Below, in pieces: positions 50,567-60,166 of a stretch of DNA of 64,000 nucleotides; the stretch's first letter is position 1, and every line of letters begins with the position of its first letter. The stretch comes from Apostichopus japonicus. Its lineage: Eukaryota > Echinodermata > Holothuroidea > Aspidochirotida > Stichopodidae. Made by a program: the position numbers and the translations under genes. The notes below the pieces were generated by a model. The model did no database searches. It was not told the origin of the DNA and saw nothing but the letters and a program-made list of their open reading frames with translations. The DNA is taken from positions 18,641,999 to 18,705,998 of the forward strand of contig NC_092565.1 of assembly GCF_037975245.1 (NCBI RefSeq), in the 5' to 3' direction.

Positions 50567-50803
50567 TGCAGAGAGAAAGATCGCCATAGGATCGTAGTTG
50601 CGAGAAAGATTTCTGTAGAATCGTGGTCGAGAGGACGATCGCTGTAGGATCGCAGTCGAGAGAATGATCTCCATAGGATTGCAGTCGAGAGAATGATCTC
50701 CATAGGATTGCAGTCGAGAGAACGATCGCCATAGGATCGCAGTCGAGAGAACGATCTCTCTAGGATCGTAGTCGAGAGAAAGATCTCTCTAGAACCGCAG
50801 TCC
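50567..50803 (+). repeat. 29-bp minisatellite, ~8 copies
   Basis: Units of the form GAGAGAACGATCGCCATAGG plus ATCGCAGTC repeat about eight times, immediately right of the hAT-like element. Because 29 is not a multiple of three, frames through it shift and the Ser/Arg-rich translations are artefacts. Confidence 0.93.
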
Positions 50804-53159
50804 AGTATTTGGAACGACCAAACATGTTTGTCAGAACTACAGAGACGTCTAGATGGGGATGCAAGAGCTCCTTGACATAAGAATTTGAACTTCTTGGCTT
50901 CTTTCCCGAAATCAAACAACACAAGATGCCAGTTTCATAATGAACAATTTTTATTATCTTTGTGCATTATACAACAAGCTTATTGGAAGGTTAATATTAG
51001 GTTGGAATGGCCTTTATATACATCACACCTTATTAAAGGTTGTCATCAAATCTGCTAGCAAGTCAGATAACGGTCACCCATGCTGATATTTCCAACAACA
51101 CATTTTGACTGCCTCTAACAAATAGTTGAGCACACAGATCCTCTAGGAGAGTACTCTTGTAAAATTCTAGCAATGTTTAGTGAGCTAACCTTCCAGGGCC
51201 AATGATGAGGTTTAATATGTTAATAACTGGCTAGTTAGAAGGCTATATAGTTTTGTGCATGAAGTTTGTAGCAATTTTCTTAGATACAATATTTACAAAA
51301 GCTTCTTTACTTATGGTTATCATCTTGATACAACATCTCACTTTTCCCTTGGGTTACTTCTTCTAACCAACAAAAAATATCATTTAGAGTGTTGTATGTT
51401 AAAAGGCATACAGCATATATACTACATTTCAACTTTATGTACAAATTCAAGCACAATGGTTTTACCTGTTTTACCTTGCAATAAAGCAAATCAATTAAGA
51501 TAAAAACAATTGTCACATTAACAAAGCCAACTTCTACTAAAAACAGATATAACATATTATACTCATTTCATGAACAACCTCTCGAATTGCATTTTGATAC
51601 TCCTCTTAATCCCGTCTAGTATACTTTATATTTTCCTCCATTGTCCTGGAGGAGGAAAGAGAGTCCATTACCAACCATTTTTCCACACATAATAAATTGA
51701 CAATCATTTTGCACTGCAATATCTCATGAGGTATGCATATCCACACTAAAGAAACCTTCCAACTGAATACGATATATGACTTCTTTGGCATTTTACACCA
51801 AGCAGGGCAGCTACACACAGCCAAATAACATTCAGCAAGATAACTTTCCAGTTAAGTACTGTTTCATTTTTACTATCCAGCATCAGCAATTTTCTTATAC
51901 TTTCACTCCTACTCACTCCTCTTCATATTCTTTTTGTTATTTTTTTTCCCCCGTCTTAAACACAAATCTCGTTGTCACACTGTGCATCCATTACAAAGTT
52001 CAAGCATTGACGATAATATTTAAAGATTGGTTTATATGAACTTATAATGATACAAGATTAAAAAAAATACTGATTGGTATCAAAGAAAATTTATAAATAT
52101 AATCTGCTACTACATATGAAAATTAGAATTTGTAATAGTCCCAATAGAATTAAGCACAAAGACAGTGAAATTTGGCAAATATTTGTACATGACTTGTCCA
52201 ATAATATACTTTCCATAATGCATTAATACTGAAATGACACATTAGAGCTATTCAAACCTTGCATGAAAATTCAAGTCCATAACGGTCGAGCCTGCCTATA
52301 GAAAAGCAGTTCTCAAATTCGCTCGAGCATTAATAGTTTGTTACTTGATACTGCTATTAGGATTGATCCTTGAGCGCATCTAATTAATTGACCAGCCACC
52401 ATATAATTGTAAACACTTGGGCCCTAATTGCCACTACTTTCCTGTGTGAAGACAAATTTGGCTTGACCACTGAAATAGTGCACTGTGTTTAAACATGAAT
52501 TTGTGTAGAGGAGCACTCAGTATTGCTAGCATTAGGAACTGGGGTAGATATTCGATCTCCCCTGTATTTTGCCACTAACAGGGGACTTGGGTGGTATATG
52601 CTATAGGTGGGGAAGACCATAATGCCCATGGGAGCAACAGAAATTTGTTATCTTGTGATTGGAGTATCTGTCATGTTACCAGAAGTGAGTTACACTTATT
52701 TTCTGGCATAATTACCTTAACTTGTACTTGTGCATTATGCCATACTCCTAAACTGGCCTGTGGTTATTCTGAAAATCTAGTAAAATAACTAAGTCGGGCT
52801 AACGTATTTCTTTGGTTGAAAAGTTGGGACACTGCATCCATCCATCCCTCCCTCCCTAAGGAATAATAAAACTTTTCGGTAGCCCCATAAGCTTGTGAGG
52901 CTAATACTATGGGGCCATCAACCATATTTTTTGTTGAAACATTATATCATGCTTCCAAAAGGTCACATACGGTATTGCTATGCATAGGTACAACTGCATG
53001 ACTAGGTTTTCAGTTTGCGTAAGGTCAAAATTGATATTTTTTAATGCTGCAAATTAGACCTTTTTTAGAAAATCGAGACAATTAAGTCTGCCATTTGCAA
53101 AATTTATTCATTACAGAAAACGGATAATCGCCACTTTTGGGACGTGGGGTACTACAAGT
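50804..53159 (-). other. 3' flank or possible long 3' UTR of the minus-strand gene
   Basis: No coding exon recognised. A minus-strand AATAAA hexamer at 50950-50955 could be a distant poly(A) signal for the gene ending at 54461, but nearer signals are possible. Small open frames lack conserved features. Confidence 0.4.
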
Positions 53160-53690
53160 TGGATGGTACCATCACAACGTCGCAAGAACTACAGTATTTT
53201 GCTTGAATTGAAGAGGAAAGCAACATCAGCAAAGTATGCCCTCACTCACAATAAATAACAACCATGTGTAGTTATGTCAATCACAACGTCACAAGAACTA
53301 CGGTATGTTGCTTAAGAAGAAAGCAACATCAGCAAAGTATGCCTCACTCAATAAATTACAAACATCTGCAGTTATGTCAATCACATCATCACAAGAACTA
53401 CTGTATGTTGCATAAGAGGAAAGCAACATCGGCAAAATATGCCCTCACTCAATAAATTACAAACATCTGCTGTTATGTCAATCACATCATCACAAGAACT
53501 GCAGTATGTTGCATAAGAGGAAAGCAACATCAGCAAAGTATGCCCTAACTCACAATAAATAACGAACAAGTGCAGTTATGTCAATCACAACGTCACAAGA
53601 ACTAAGGTATGTTGCATAAGAGGAAAGCAACATTGGCAAAGTATGACCTCACTCACAATAAATAACAAGCAAGTGCAGTTATGTCATGTA
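53160..53690 (+). repeat. ~100-bp minisatellite, five copies
   Basis: The block GAGGAAAGCAACATCAGCAA, with CTCACTCACAATAAAT, GTTATGTCAATCACA and CACAAGAACTACGGTATG, recurs with its GCAACAT landmark near 53219, 53323, 53423, 53524 and 53627. Copies differ by small indels. Confidence 0.93.
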
Positions 53691-54460
53691 AAATATAAAT
53701 TATAACAAAATACCACCTGTAGGGCTCTTGTAACCTGTGCGTAATACAAGGATATCCAGTGTTGTTGCAGAAACAAGAAAAATATTATTAAACAACCTCA
53801 TTTTAGGCTGAAAGTGCCTTTCATGCTATGACATGCCTAGCAAACCAGGCAGTATTTACCAGACTATAACTCTTCTCATATCCACCTTCTCCCCCTCAAA
53901 AAAAAAGGAAACCTTGACTAGCACACTTCCATATGACAGAGAGTCAAACCCACATCCCAACCCCCCCCCCCCCCCAATGCCAATCTACCCTCACTTCCTG
54001 TACTTTATCAGACCTCTTTCATGCTTCACTTTCATCTCCATTTTTTTCAACTCTTAACATTTACCACAAAGCCTGTCTGGTCTGTAAATATTGCCTTCTT
54101 TTTACTTTGTCCTAAACCAGTATTATGCATATCAATTTAAACCTGCACATACTGATGCCACATCACGACAGTACTAAATCTTTGTAATCCATAACTTTCC
54201 AAATCTAACAGATGAAGGTTCTGTTTACAGAACAAGTCTGTGTGCATGTTGAGTTGTTGACAATTGCAAAACTTTCTTTTGCTCATTCTTTTGCAAAAGG
54301 GCTAAAGTTCCTGCAGGTGAGAAATACATTTGTCATGAAAATGTGATGAAAATGAAAATCTAAATACGGAAAGCCTGCAAAGATTTAGGCCATCCTCAGT
54401 TTGTGCATGTTTATAATGGAATGCTTAATACAGCTTTATAGTTTCCATTGGGGTGTCCCT
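53691..54460 (-). other. Proximal 3' UTR or flank of the minus-strand gene
   Basis: AT-rich with a C-run at 53959-53974. It lies directly after the inferred stop codon on the minus strand. No other feature seen. Confidence 0.45.
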
Positions 54461-54667
54461 TTAAGTCGAACCACTTGGGAATGGTATTCTCCGACGTGGC
54501 TGGTAAAAGAAGGAGTCGTTACTGTCCGTTCCACTCCATCTGTGATATTCAGGACAGGATCCATAGTGGCTCGATGCTGCACCGGGAGGCAGAGTGGAAT
54601 CACAGAAAACGCAAACCGTGTCATCAAATGTGTCAAGATTGAGGTCTTTTCCTGCACCTTCAGGCTC
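54461..54667 (-). CDS. Minus-strand gene, terminal coding exon 3 (zinc-finger motif)
   Basis: Encodes residues 127-194, E-P-E-G-A-G-K-D-L-N-L-D-T-F-D-D then the C-x2-C-x11-H-x3-C motif and a basic tail, to TAA at 54461-54463. Acceptor ATTCGCCAG. Overlapping open frames in other registers on both strands are shadows. Confidence 0.65.
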   Translation of the reverse strand, partial: EPEGAGKDLNLDTFDDTVCVFCDSTLPPGAASSHYGSCPEYHRWSGTDSNDSFFYQPRRRIPFPSGST

Positions 54668-57480
54668 CTGGCGAATTATGACAGATTTAATTCAATTTGC
54701 AGTTTTTCAAAGCTAGCCCCTTTCAAAGTGAGGAACAGGTAGGACTATCATTAATTTTGTTATTTAATAAACTTTTGATGCCCAGAAAGTTCACAGGCAC
54801 ACAACAGGTGGTTATGTAAATTCCTTTAATAGCAAAACTATCCTCAATTATAAACTGACAAAGAATGCAAACTTTTTTTTAAATATTTGACCCTTGCAGA
54901 CCGTTTAACATATATGCAGATGAGCATAAACGAATAATGATCTAAATATGAATATGCATATAGAATAATATGAATATATGAATATGAAATATAACCTGGT
55001 TTGCTTGCTCTGCTGCAGGATTTGCTTCGTTTATATCCTCATCCAGCAACCTGTCATCTTCCCCATCTAGCAGGAATGGTGCCAGATTTTGAAATTCCTC
55101 ATGTGGTTCATCTTCAGGTAGCTGTGAATATGAAAAGGAAGTGATAACAATTGTGCAACTAGGGTAATTAAGAGAACCCTGCACGTCAAGCAATCAATTA
55201 AAACCGATCATATCACCTTAATAAAGCTATTAAATTGATCAGCTATTCAAGAAATTAGGCAGCTACTGTAATACCATTTTTCATTTTTCTCCTCCGACCC
55301 AATGTACACTTCTCTAAATAAAATACATAAAAGACTTTCTGTGCAGTATGTAGGCTACCCAATGCTTTTGTTGACTTCACAATAGTTTACTCTTGTTGAC
55401 TCCACGATAGTTAACTTTTGTTGATCCCAAAATAGCTGATTTTTGTAACTTCCACAATAATCATTTCAGCTCTGTGTCACCGGGCTGTATGACAATGTAC
55501 AAAAAGATAACACACAAACAAGATATGAGAGGCTACTTTACGATGTATTCACTTAGGCTTCACAGTCAGTAAACAGAACATGGTGAGTGATCAGTAGGAT
55601 ATGGGCTTCAATTCAAAAACAAATGATACTCATACTAAATTTATAAAGCACAAATTAACATGTACTTCAATGTTAGTAGACTAGGAGTAACATCAAACGA
55701 AATGTCCCAATTGCGAAGTACATTTGATTAAAGATATTTGAAAAATACTGATCAACCAAAATGATTATTTATATAGTAATTGGCAAACATATTAAACAAG
55801 ATCAAGTAGTTTAGATAAAATGAGGATAGGTAACAACGTTGCAACTGATTGAATCACAAAATAACTTTCAGAAAGAAGGAAGTTCTCTTTGGCGAAACCA
55901 TCATTAAAAAGAAATTGAAAAGAATTACACATGTATGTGAAATTCATAGTCGCAAAATTGCACCCACCTCAGTTACATAAACTACATGTTACAGCTTACT
56001 GGTAATTGTTTCTGGGGTCATAGGATGATTGGTGGTACAGTATTTATAAGCTTGAGTATTGTCCTTGGCAGGTCACAAGAAGACCATGGTCGGAGCATAA
56101 AATAGAATGGCGATGACATCAACATGATAGACCAGGGCAACAGCAATGAATAAGGCACAAAGTGGAACCAGAGAACTTGATGAGGAATTCGTTGTAACCG
56201 TACAGAACGTCAACTTTTAAAACACAGGATGGTCCATCTGAGGGGTCCAACAGCCAGGTGATGCGGAACTTCCGAATTGAGGAAACTGTTTAATTCGTCG
56301 GTGGGATTGATATGTTATGCAAAAGTAGAAAATAGAGGGTCTAGAATGGTAGAATTAAACTTTATGGCGAGTCCAAGATGGTAATAGATAGTGATGACAG
56401 AAGGTCGAGGTCCAGAGACTGATAGGTGGCATCGTCTCAATCACACACAAAACACACGTCGTTTGAGTTTGATGTATGAATGGAAAGGACATTTCCACTC
56501 ATGGCACTGGCCAGTCAACTCGATACAGATTAAAAGTAGTCTGCCACTACATGTCCACCCAGAGTAACAGCGAGAAGGAATCAATCTTCTTGACAGCATT
56601 CAATCCCTTCAGCTGGGCGTAGCTCTCAAAAACGATGTCACCATCTGGCTGGAACCTCGTTTTCCAGTCCCAGAAAAAGTTTCCACAGGATGCTCTGATG
56701 ATATTATATTTAATAGAATTGACAGAACCCGGATTCCCTTCAAATCATTATAATACAGAATTGCCCCGCACCTCCACCTAATTGTCACCGGGGGTTAGTT
56801 GACAATGTACCAAAGATAAGACGCAAACAAGATCGATATGGAAAGGTTACTTCACGATGTATTCACTATAAAGGCTTCACATGTGCAAGATGAGATGTAA
56901 AAGACCCCTAAACAGAGATGAACCACCTCTTATATACTTAACACTATGTAACAGGGCCACATGGCTGGAAAGGAAGTTACACTCCCATAACATATTTGGC
57001 AACTGGCCCCTGAGACAACCTGTCAACAAGGGAGGTTAAGTGATACATAAAGAAAACTATCAGGAGGATAGCGAGATGTCACAGACTGTAAATTACTTGG
57101 GAGTATCGATAACCAGTGAGGACTGACACAGGATGTGAAAATCACCCAATTGGATTGATAATTGCCAGTTTACTTCTTCACAACCAACACATAGTAAAGA
57201 AGTAGCAGTTGGCATATATAGTACTTACCAGTTCCATCTGAGGCTGGTTGATCTCATCTGCTTCTCCAAGGTTGTCGTATTGGCCTTGCTGAACGTCCTG
57301 AGGTTCCTGAAACATGTGTCGATGGTAGAGAGCCAACCTCACCCTCTGCAGATCTTCCTGATCAGCTCTGTTTGAAGGCTGTTTCAATCTTTCATTCTCC
57401 ATTTGCAGAGTCACGATTCTCTCCTGGGCCATTATCAGTTCCTCTCTCAAGCGTGAGACATCTTCACCACCATGCGCCAT
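54461..57480 (-). CDS. Unrecognised coiled-coil protein with a UBZ4-like zinc finger, 3 coding exons
   Basis: Exons 57229-57480, 54996-55121 and 54461-54667 join in phase 0 to give 194 residues plus TAA. Residues about 8-35 form a charged Leu-rich coiled coil (V-S-R-L-R-E-E-L-I then Q-M-E-N-E-R-L-K). The middle (about 85-125) is strongly acidic with D-G-E-D-D-R-L-L-D-E-D-I. Residues 145-164 read C-V-F-C, eleven residues, H, three residues, C: exactly the C-x2-C-x11-H-x3-C spacing of UBZ4 ubiquitin-binding zinc fingers such as RAD18's, though hydrophobic positions are not a clear match. His168 is an alternative ligand. A coiled coil plus ubiquitin-binding finger would fit a signalling or autophagy adaptor, but that is inference. 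The start has a good context (AACATGG). Exon 3 rests on frame, codon content and an acceptor with a weak pyrimidine tract. Confidence 0.68.
54996..55121 (-). CDS. Minus-strand gene, coding exon 2 (acidic segment)
   Basis: Encodes residues 85-126, L-P-E-D-E-P-H-E-E-F onward, ending A-E-Q-A-N-Q. Acceptor TATTCACAG. Donor CAG/GTTATA is weaker than consensus. Confidence 0.72.
55475..56880 (-). mobile_element. Possible small LTR retroelement remnant
   Basis: A ~95-bp sequence occurs as direct repeats at 55475-55565 and 56783-56880, sharing TGTCACCGGG, GACAATGTAC, AAAGATAA, CAAACAAGAT, ACGATGTATTCACT and AGGCTTCACA. On the minus strand a TATATAAG box (about 56931-56938) lies upstream of the right copy. 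Just inside that copy is TGGAGGTGCGGGGC, placed like a primer-binding site. The interval (about 1.2 kb) has no reverse transcriptase. The copies are shorter than typical LTRs, so this may be a TRIM-like element or a simple duplication. Confidence 0.4.
56547..56744 (-). other. Unassigned 65-codon open frame inside the LTR-like interval
   Basis: The minus-strand frame reads like real protein (F-F-W-D-W-K-T-R-F-Q-P-D-G-D then F-E-S-Y-A-Q-L-K-G-L-N-A-V-K-K-I-D-S-F) and ends at TAG. It has no methionine start. A potential acceptor (ATCATCAG) within it has the wrong phase to follow coding exon 1. It could be a retroelement fragment or a cassette exon of another isoform. Family unknown. Confidence 0.35.
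57229..57480 (-). CDS. Minus-strand gene, coding exon 1 (coiled coil)
   Basis: Encodes residues 1-84, M-A-H-G-G-E-D-V onward, ending Q-P-Q-M-E-L at donor CTG/GTAAGTAC. Upstream on the minus strand, TTTGTTCTCGTTCGTCATAG looks like an acceptor 5' of the start codon, suggesting a further non-coding exon. Confidence 0.78.
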
Positions 57481-57654
57481 GTTCTGTTTCTCTTTTTAGC
57501 TTGATGTCTTCTCTTCTATGACGAACGAGAACAAACACAAACTTACTAGTAAATTCATGGATCATTTTCATTTTCAGATGGGTACTATATGGTTCTTTTC
57601 TTTAGTGGGGTATTAAAGTGTTTCATGTCATCAGCCAATACCATAATAGTTATG

Positions 57655-58075
57655 CCCACATGTGCCAGCTAGTAACCAACAACTGTATACCACGTTTGGA
57701 TATATAATCTGATTTAAGGTTGTGGAGTTATTTTGCAATTTTCCCATTTTGGTCCATCCCAAAGAAACTGGGTCCGATCAAATTTTGCGCATAAATGGTC
57801 CCAAAACTACTGGGCCTAGACAGAGTGGCTCAAAAATATATTTGCCCCCAAAAATTGAACCCGACAAAAATGTGGGCCAAATGGTCCCAAATATAATGGG
57901 CCCCACCAATTCAGGACCAAAGAATGTGTCCCAAAATGCATTTGAGGTGGAAATAAAATTTGTACCCACCCGGCCTTAAAATGGGCCCCGAATTTGGGGG
58001 GGCGCAGATGGTCCCAAAAGATTTAGGCCTACATGTACCAGCTATTAACCAACAACTGTATAAACCAAGTTTGAC
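57655..58075 (+). repeat. Degenerate GGTCCCAAA-rich block flanked by a direct duplication
   Basis: ACATGT.CCAGCTA.TAACCAA, continuing CAACTGTATA, occurs at about 57658 and again at about 58030. Between them, words such as TGGTCCCAAA and TGGGCCC recur every 25-50 bases, like an eroded short tandem repeat. Open frames on both strands are low-complexity (Gly-Pro-rich). Confidence 0.6.
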
Positions 58076-58353
58076 TACAATACGACATTCAAATGTAAAG
58101 AATTTCACGTTTGACACCATGACCTCATTAATATTCATTAGGTCAGCGTGAGTAATCACAGACCCAAGCAAGTGTCCCTGACACACACACACACATGTAC
58201 CCACACACAAACCTGACTGAATAGGTTCCTTTACTTCCACAAAAGGAACCAGAACCAGTTTAGTTAGGAGAACAGTAAACTATTGGCTGGCTTGTTCACA
58301 TTGAATGTAATTGCAGCTGAAATAAAAGCTTTTTGTGCAGAAACAAATTCACA

Positions 58354-58580
58354 GGCGGAGTGTATAGCCTAGTGGTTAACGCCGGCGTCTCCCAGTCATG
58401 AGATCCCCGGTTCGATTCCCCGCCGACAGCAATGTGTGTCGTCTGGCAAGGGTGTTGTTCAATAACAACTTCCTGACATGGACGTTAAATGGATGTGTGC
58501 CGAGAGATTGGCTTCGGTCAGCTTGCGAGTCTACAAGCCTCCATGGCTTCTTTCGCGAGTTCCTGCTTGCGGGAAGATCA
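58354..58580 (+). mobile_element. tRNA-derived SINE
   Basis: The head has a perfect A box (TAGCCTAGTGG, 58365-58375) and B box (GGTTCGATTCC, 58409-58419) at tRNA spacing. The flanking GGCGG and CCGCC can pair like an acceptor stem, but the anticodon arm is irregular, so it is not a tRNA gene. A ~150-bp body follows, with GACGTTAAAT and GGCTTCGGTC blocks, then a (CATA)n tail. The body family was not identified. Confidence 0.8.
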
Positions 58581-58763
58581 CATATACATACATACATACA
58601 TACATACATACATACATACATACATACATACATACATACATACATACATACATACATACATACATACATACATACATACATACATACATACATACATACA
58701 TACATACATACATACATACATACATACATACATACATACATACATACATACATACATACATAC
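58581..58763 (+). repeat. (CATA)n tail / microsatellite
   Basis: About 45 uninterrupted copies of the tetranucleotide CATA follow the SINE body. Tyr-Ile-His-Thr and Met-Tyr-Val-Cys frames in all registers are artefacts. Confidence 0.98.
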
Positions 58764-60072
58764 TATCAAGATTCACCATCACCATATACTGTATATGAAA
58801 CTGAACCAACTTTTCATTCTAACTCTGGATAAACTAAATTACTAAAAATAGTTTTGTAAATTTCTTTTCAGCAGTAAAAGAAAGGGACACAGTTGCAATT
58901 TTAAAGATAATTTTTGATAGATTGAATGTTTAGGGACAATTATGAATCCATGAAAGAAGACCTGTGCAAAATTGTAAAGAAATTGCTCATTTTACCTGTT
59001 TACACTCCTTTGAGCTAATTGCAATCAAATATTTTTGGCATGCTTTGATGTTAATTTATGATTTAAACTCCCTCATCGCATTTCATAAACATCAAAACTG
59101 TCCCAAAATATGACATGATGCTTCACAAAATAAAAGGAAAACAAAATGCTAATTTCAACAATGTCAAATTCCCAAGAAAATTAAGAAAAAATATTCATTT
59201 TACTTCACAATGCAACAAATGATTCATTCGATCAAACACACATTGCAAACAAAACAAGCATACAAAAAAAATCACAGATGTACATCCAGTGTGCAATCTT
59301 TTAACCTTTTAGTCAAGCCTCCACTTGGCTTCTGGCCAACCAGCAATAGGAGGGATTTACAAGTGTTTTGCTAAAACTTAAGAATCGACAAATCCCAGTC
59401 ACCAAAATTTTATTAAAATTACGACAGTCAATGAAATTCATTGGAGGAAATGCTCGCTGGCAGCTACCATTGTCTCCTAGCAGTAATCTGGCAATGGGCC
59501 AATCCGCAAGCAAATGGGAAATCCTGTCACACATGATGAGCACACAGAAAGAATCAATAACAACAGAGGGGATTATACTTATATACTTTATATGGAAGTT
59601 TTTGAGTGGTTTATAACAGAAAACTACGCAGTTTGGAGTTTTTCAAGCCTGTGAAATCATGTTTTAGCTGTTTGTTTGGATTTTTAAATGTGCAGAAGAA
59701 CTTTGTGATTGCAATCAATATTTCTAGATATATGTACCTGTAATGTTTGGGTCTCTGACACCAAACTGACATTTACTAGTTGCTCAAGATAATCAATCAA
59801 AGACAAAGAGATGGAGAGTGTAGCTGGATTGGTGTTTATTCAATAATTAATTAATTATTATTCTAATACCACTCCGGCTTACTGCTAAGATACAATGTGA
59901 CCCACTCATGAGAGGCATGCAAGAAGAACAAAAGGCTTCAAATGAGGATGATGCAAGTAGTTATTCCTGGCTGTTAGGACTTGCTGTAAACTTTGACATG
60001 TCCTTGGTACTTAGACATTGAAATTTAGGGATGACAATGCACAACTTAAGTTGACAAAATTTTGTCAATCCA

Positions 60073-60166
60073 CAATAACACCAAACAATAACACCAAACA
60101 ATCATACCAAACAATGACACCAAACAATAACACCAAACAATCATACCAAACAATAACACCAAACAA
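60073..60166 (+). repeat. 12-bp minisatellite, ~8 copies
   Basis: The unit AACAATAACACC alternates with AACAATCATACC and AACAATGACACC variants, about eight times. Confidence 0.92.

Larger units (their letters stand above)
55122..57228 (-). other. Intron 1 of the minus-strand coding region
   Basis: A 2107-bp intron containing an LTR-like pair of direct repeats and a 65-codon open frame, both described separately. Donor and acceptor are GT and AG. Confidence 0.65.

Noticed and set aside
53160..53690. Regular repeats considered as a CRISPR array
   Set aside because: This is eukaryotic DNA; the repeated unit is the whole ~100 bp with no unique spacers, so it is a minisatellite.
54401..54742. 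113-codon plus-strand and 73-codon minus-strand frames over the novel gene's last exon
   Set aside because: They are shadows of the minus-strand frame that continues in phase from the upstream exons and contains the Cys/His motif.
58354..58430. tRNA gene at the SINE head
   Set aside because: A and B boxes are good, but the anticodon arm does not form a standard 5-bp stem and 7-base loop, and a SINE body and tail follow.
58376..58845. Frames of up to 144 codons with Tyr-Ile-His-Thr or Met-Tyr-Val-Cys repeats
   Set aside because: Pure translation of the (CATA)n tract next to a SINE.
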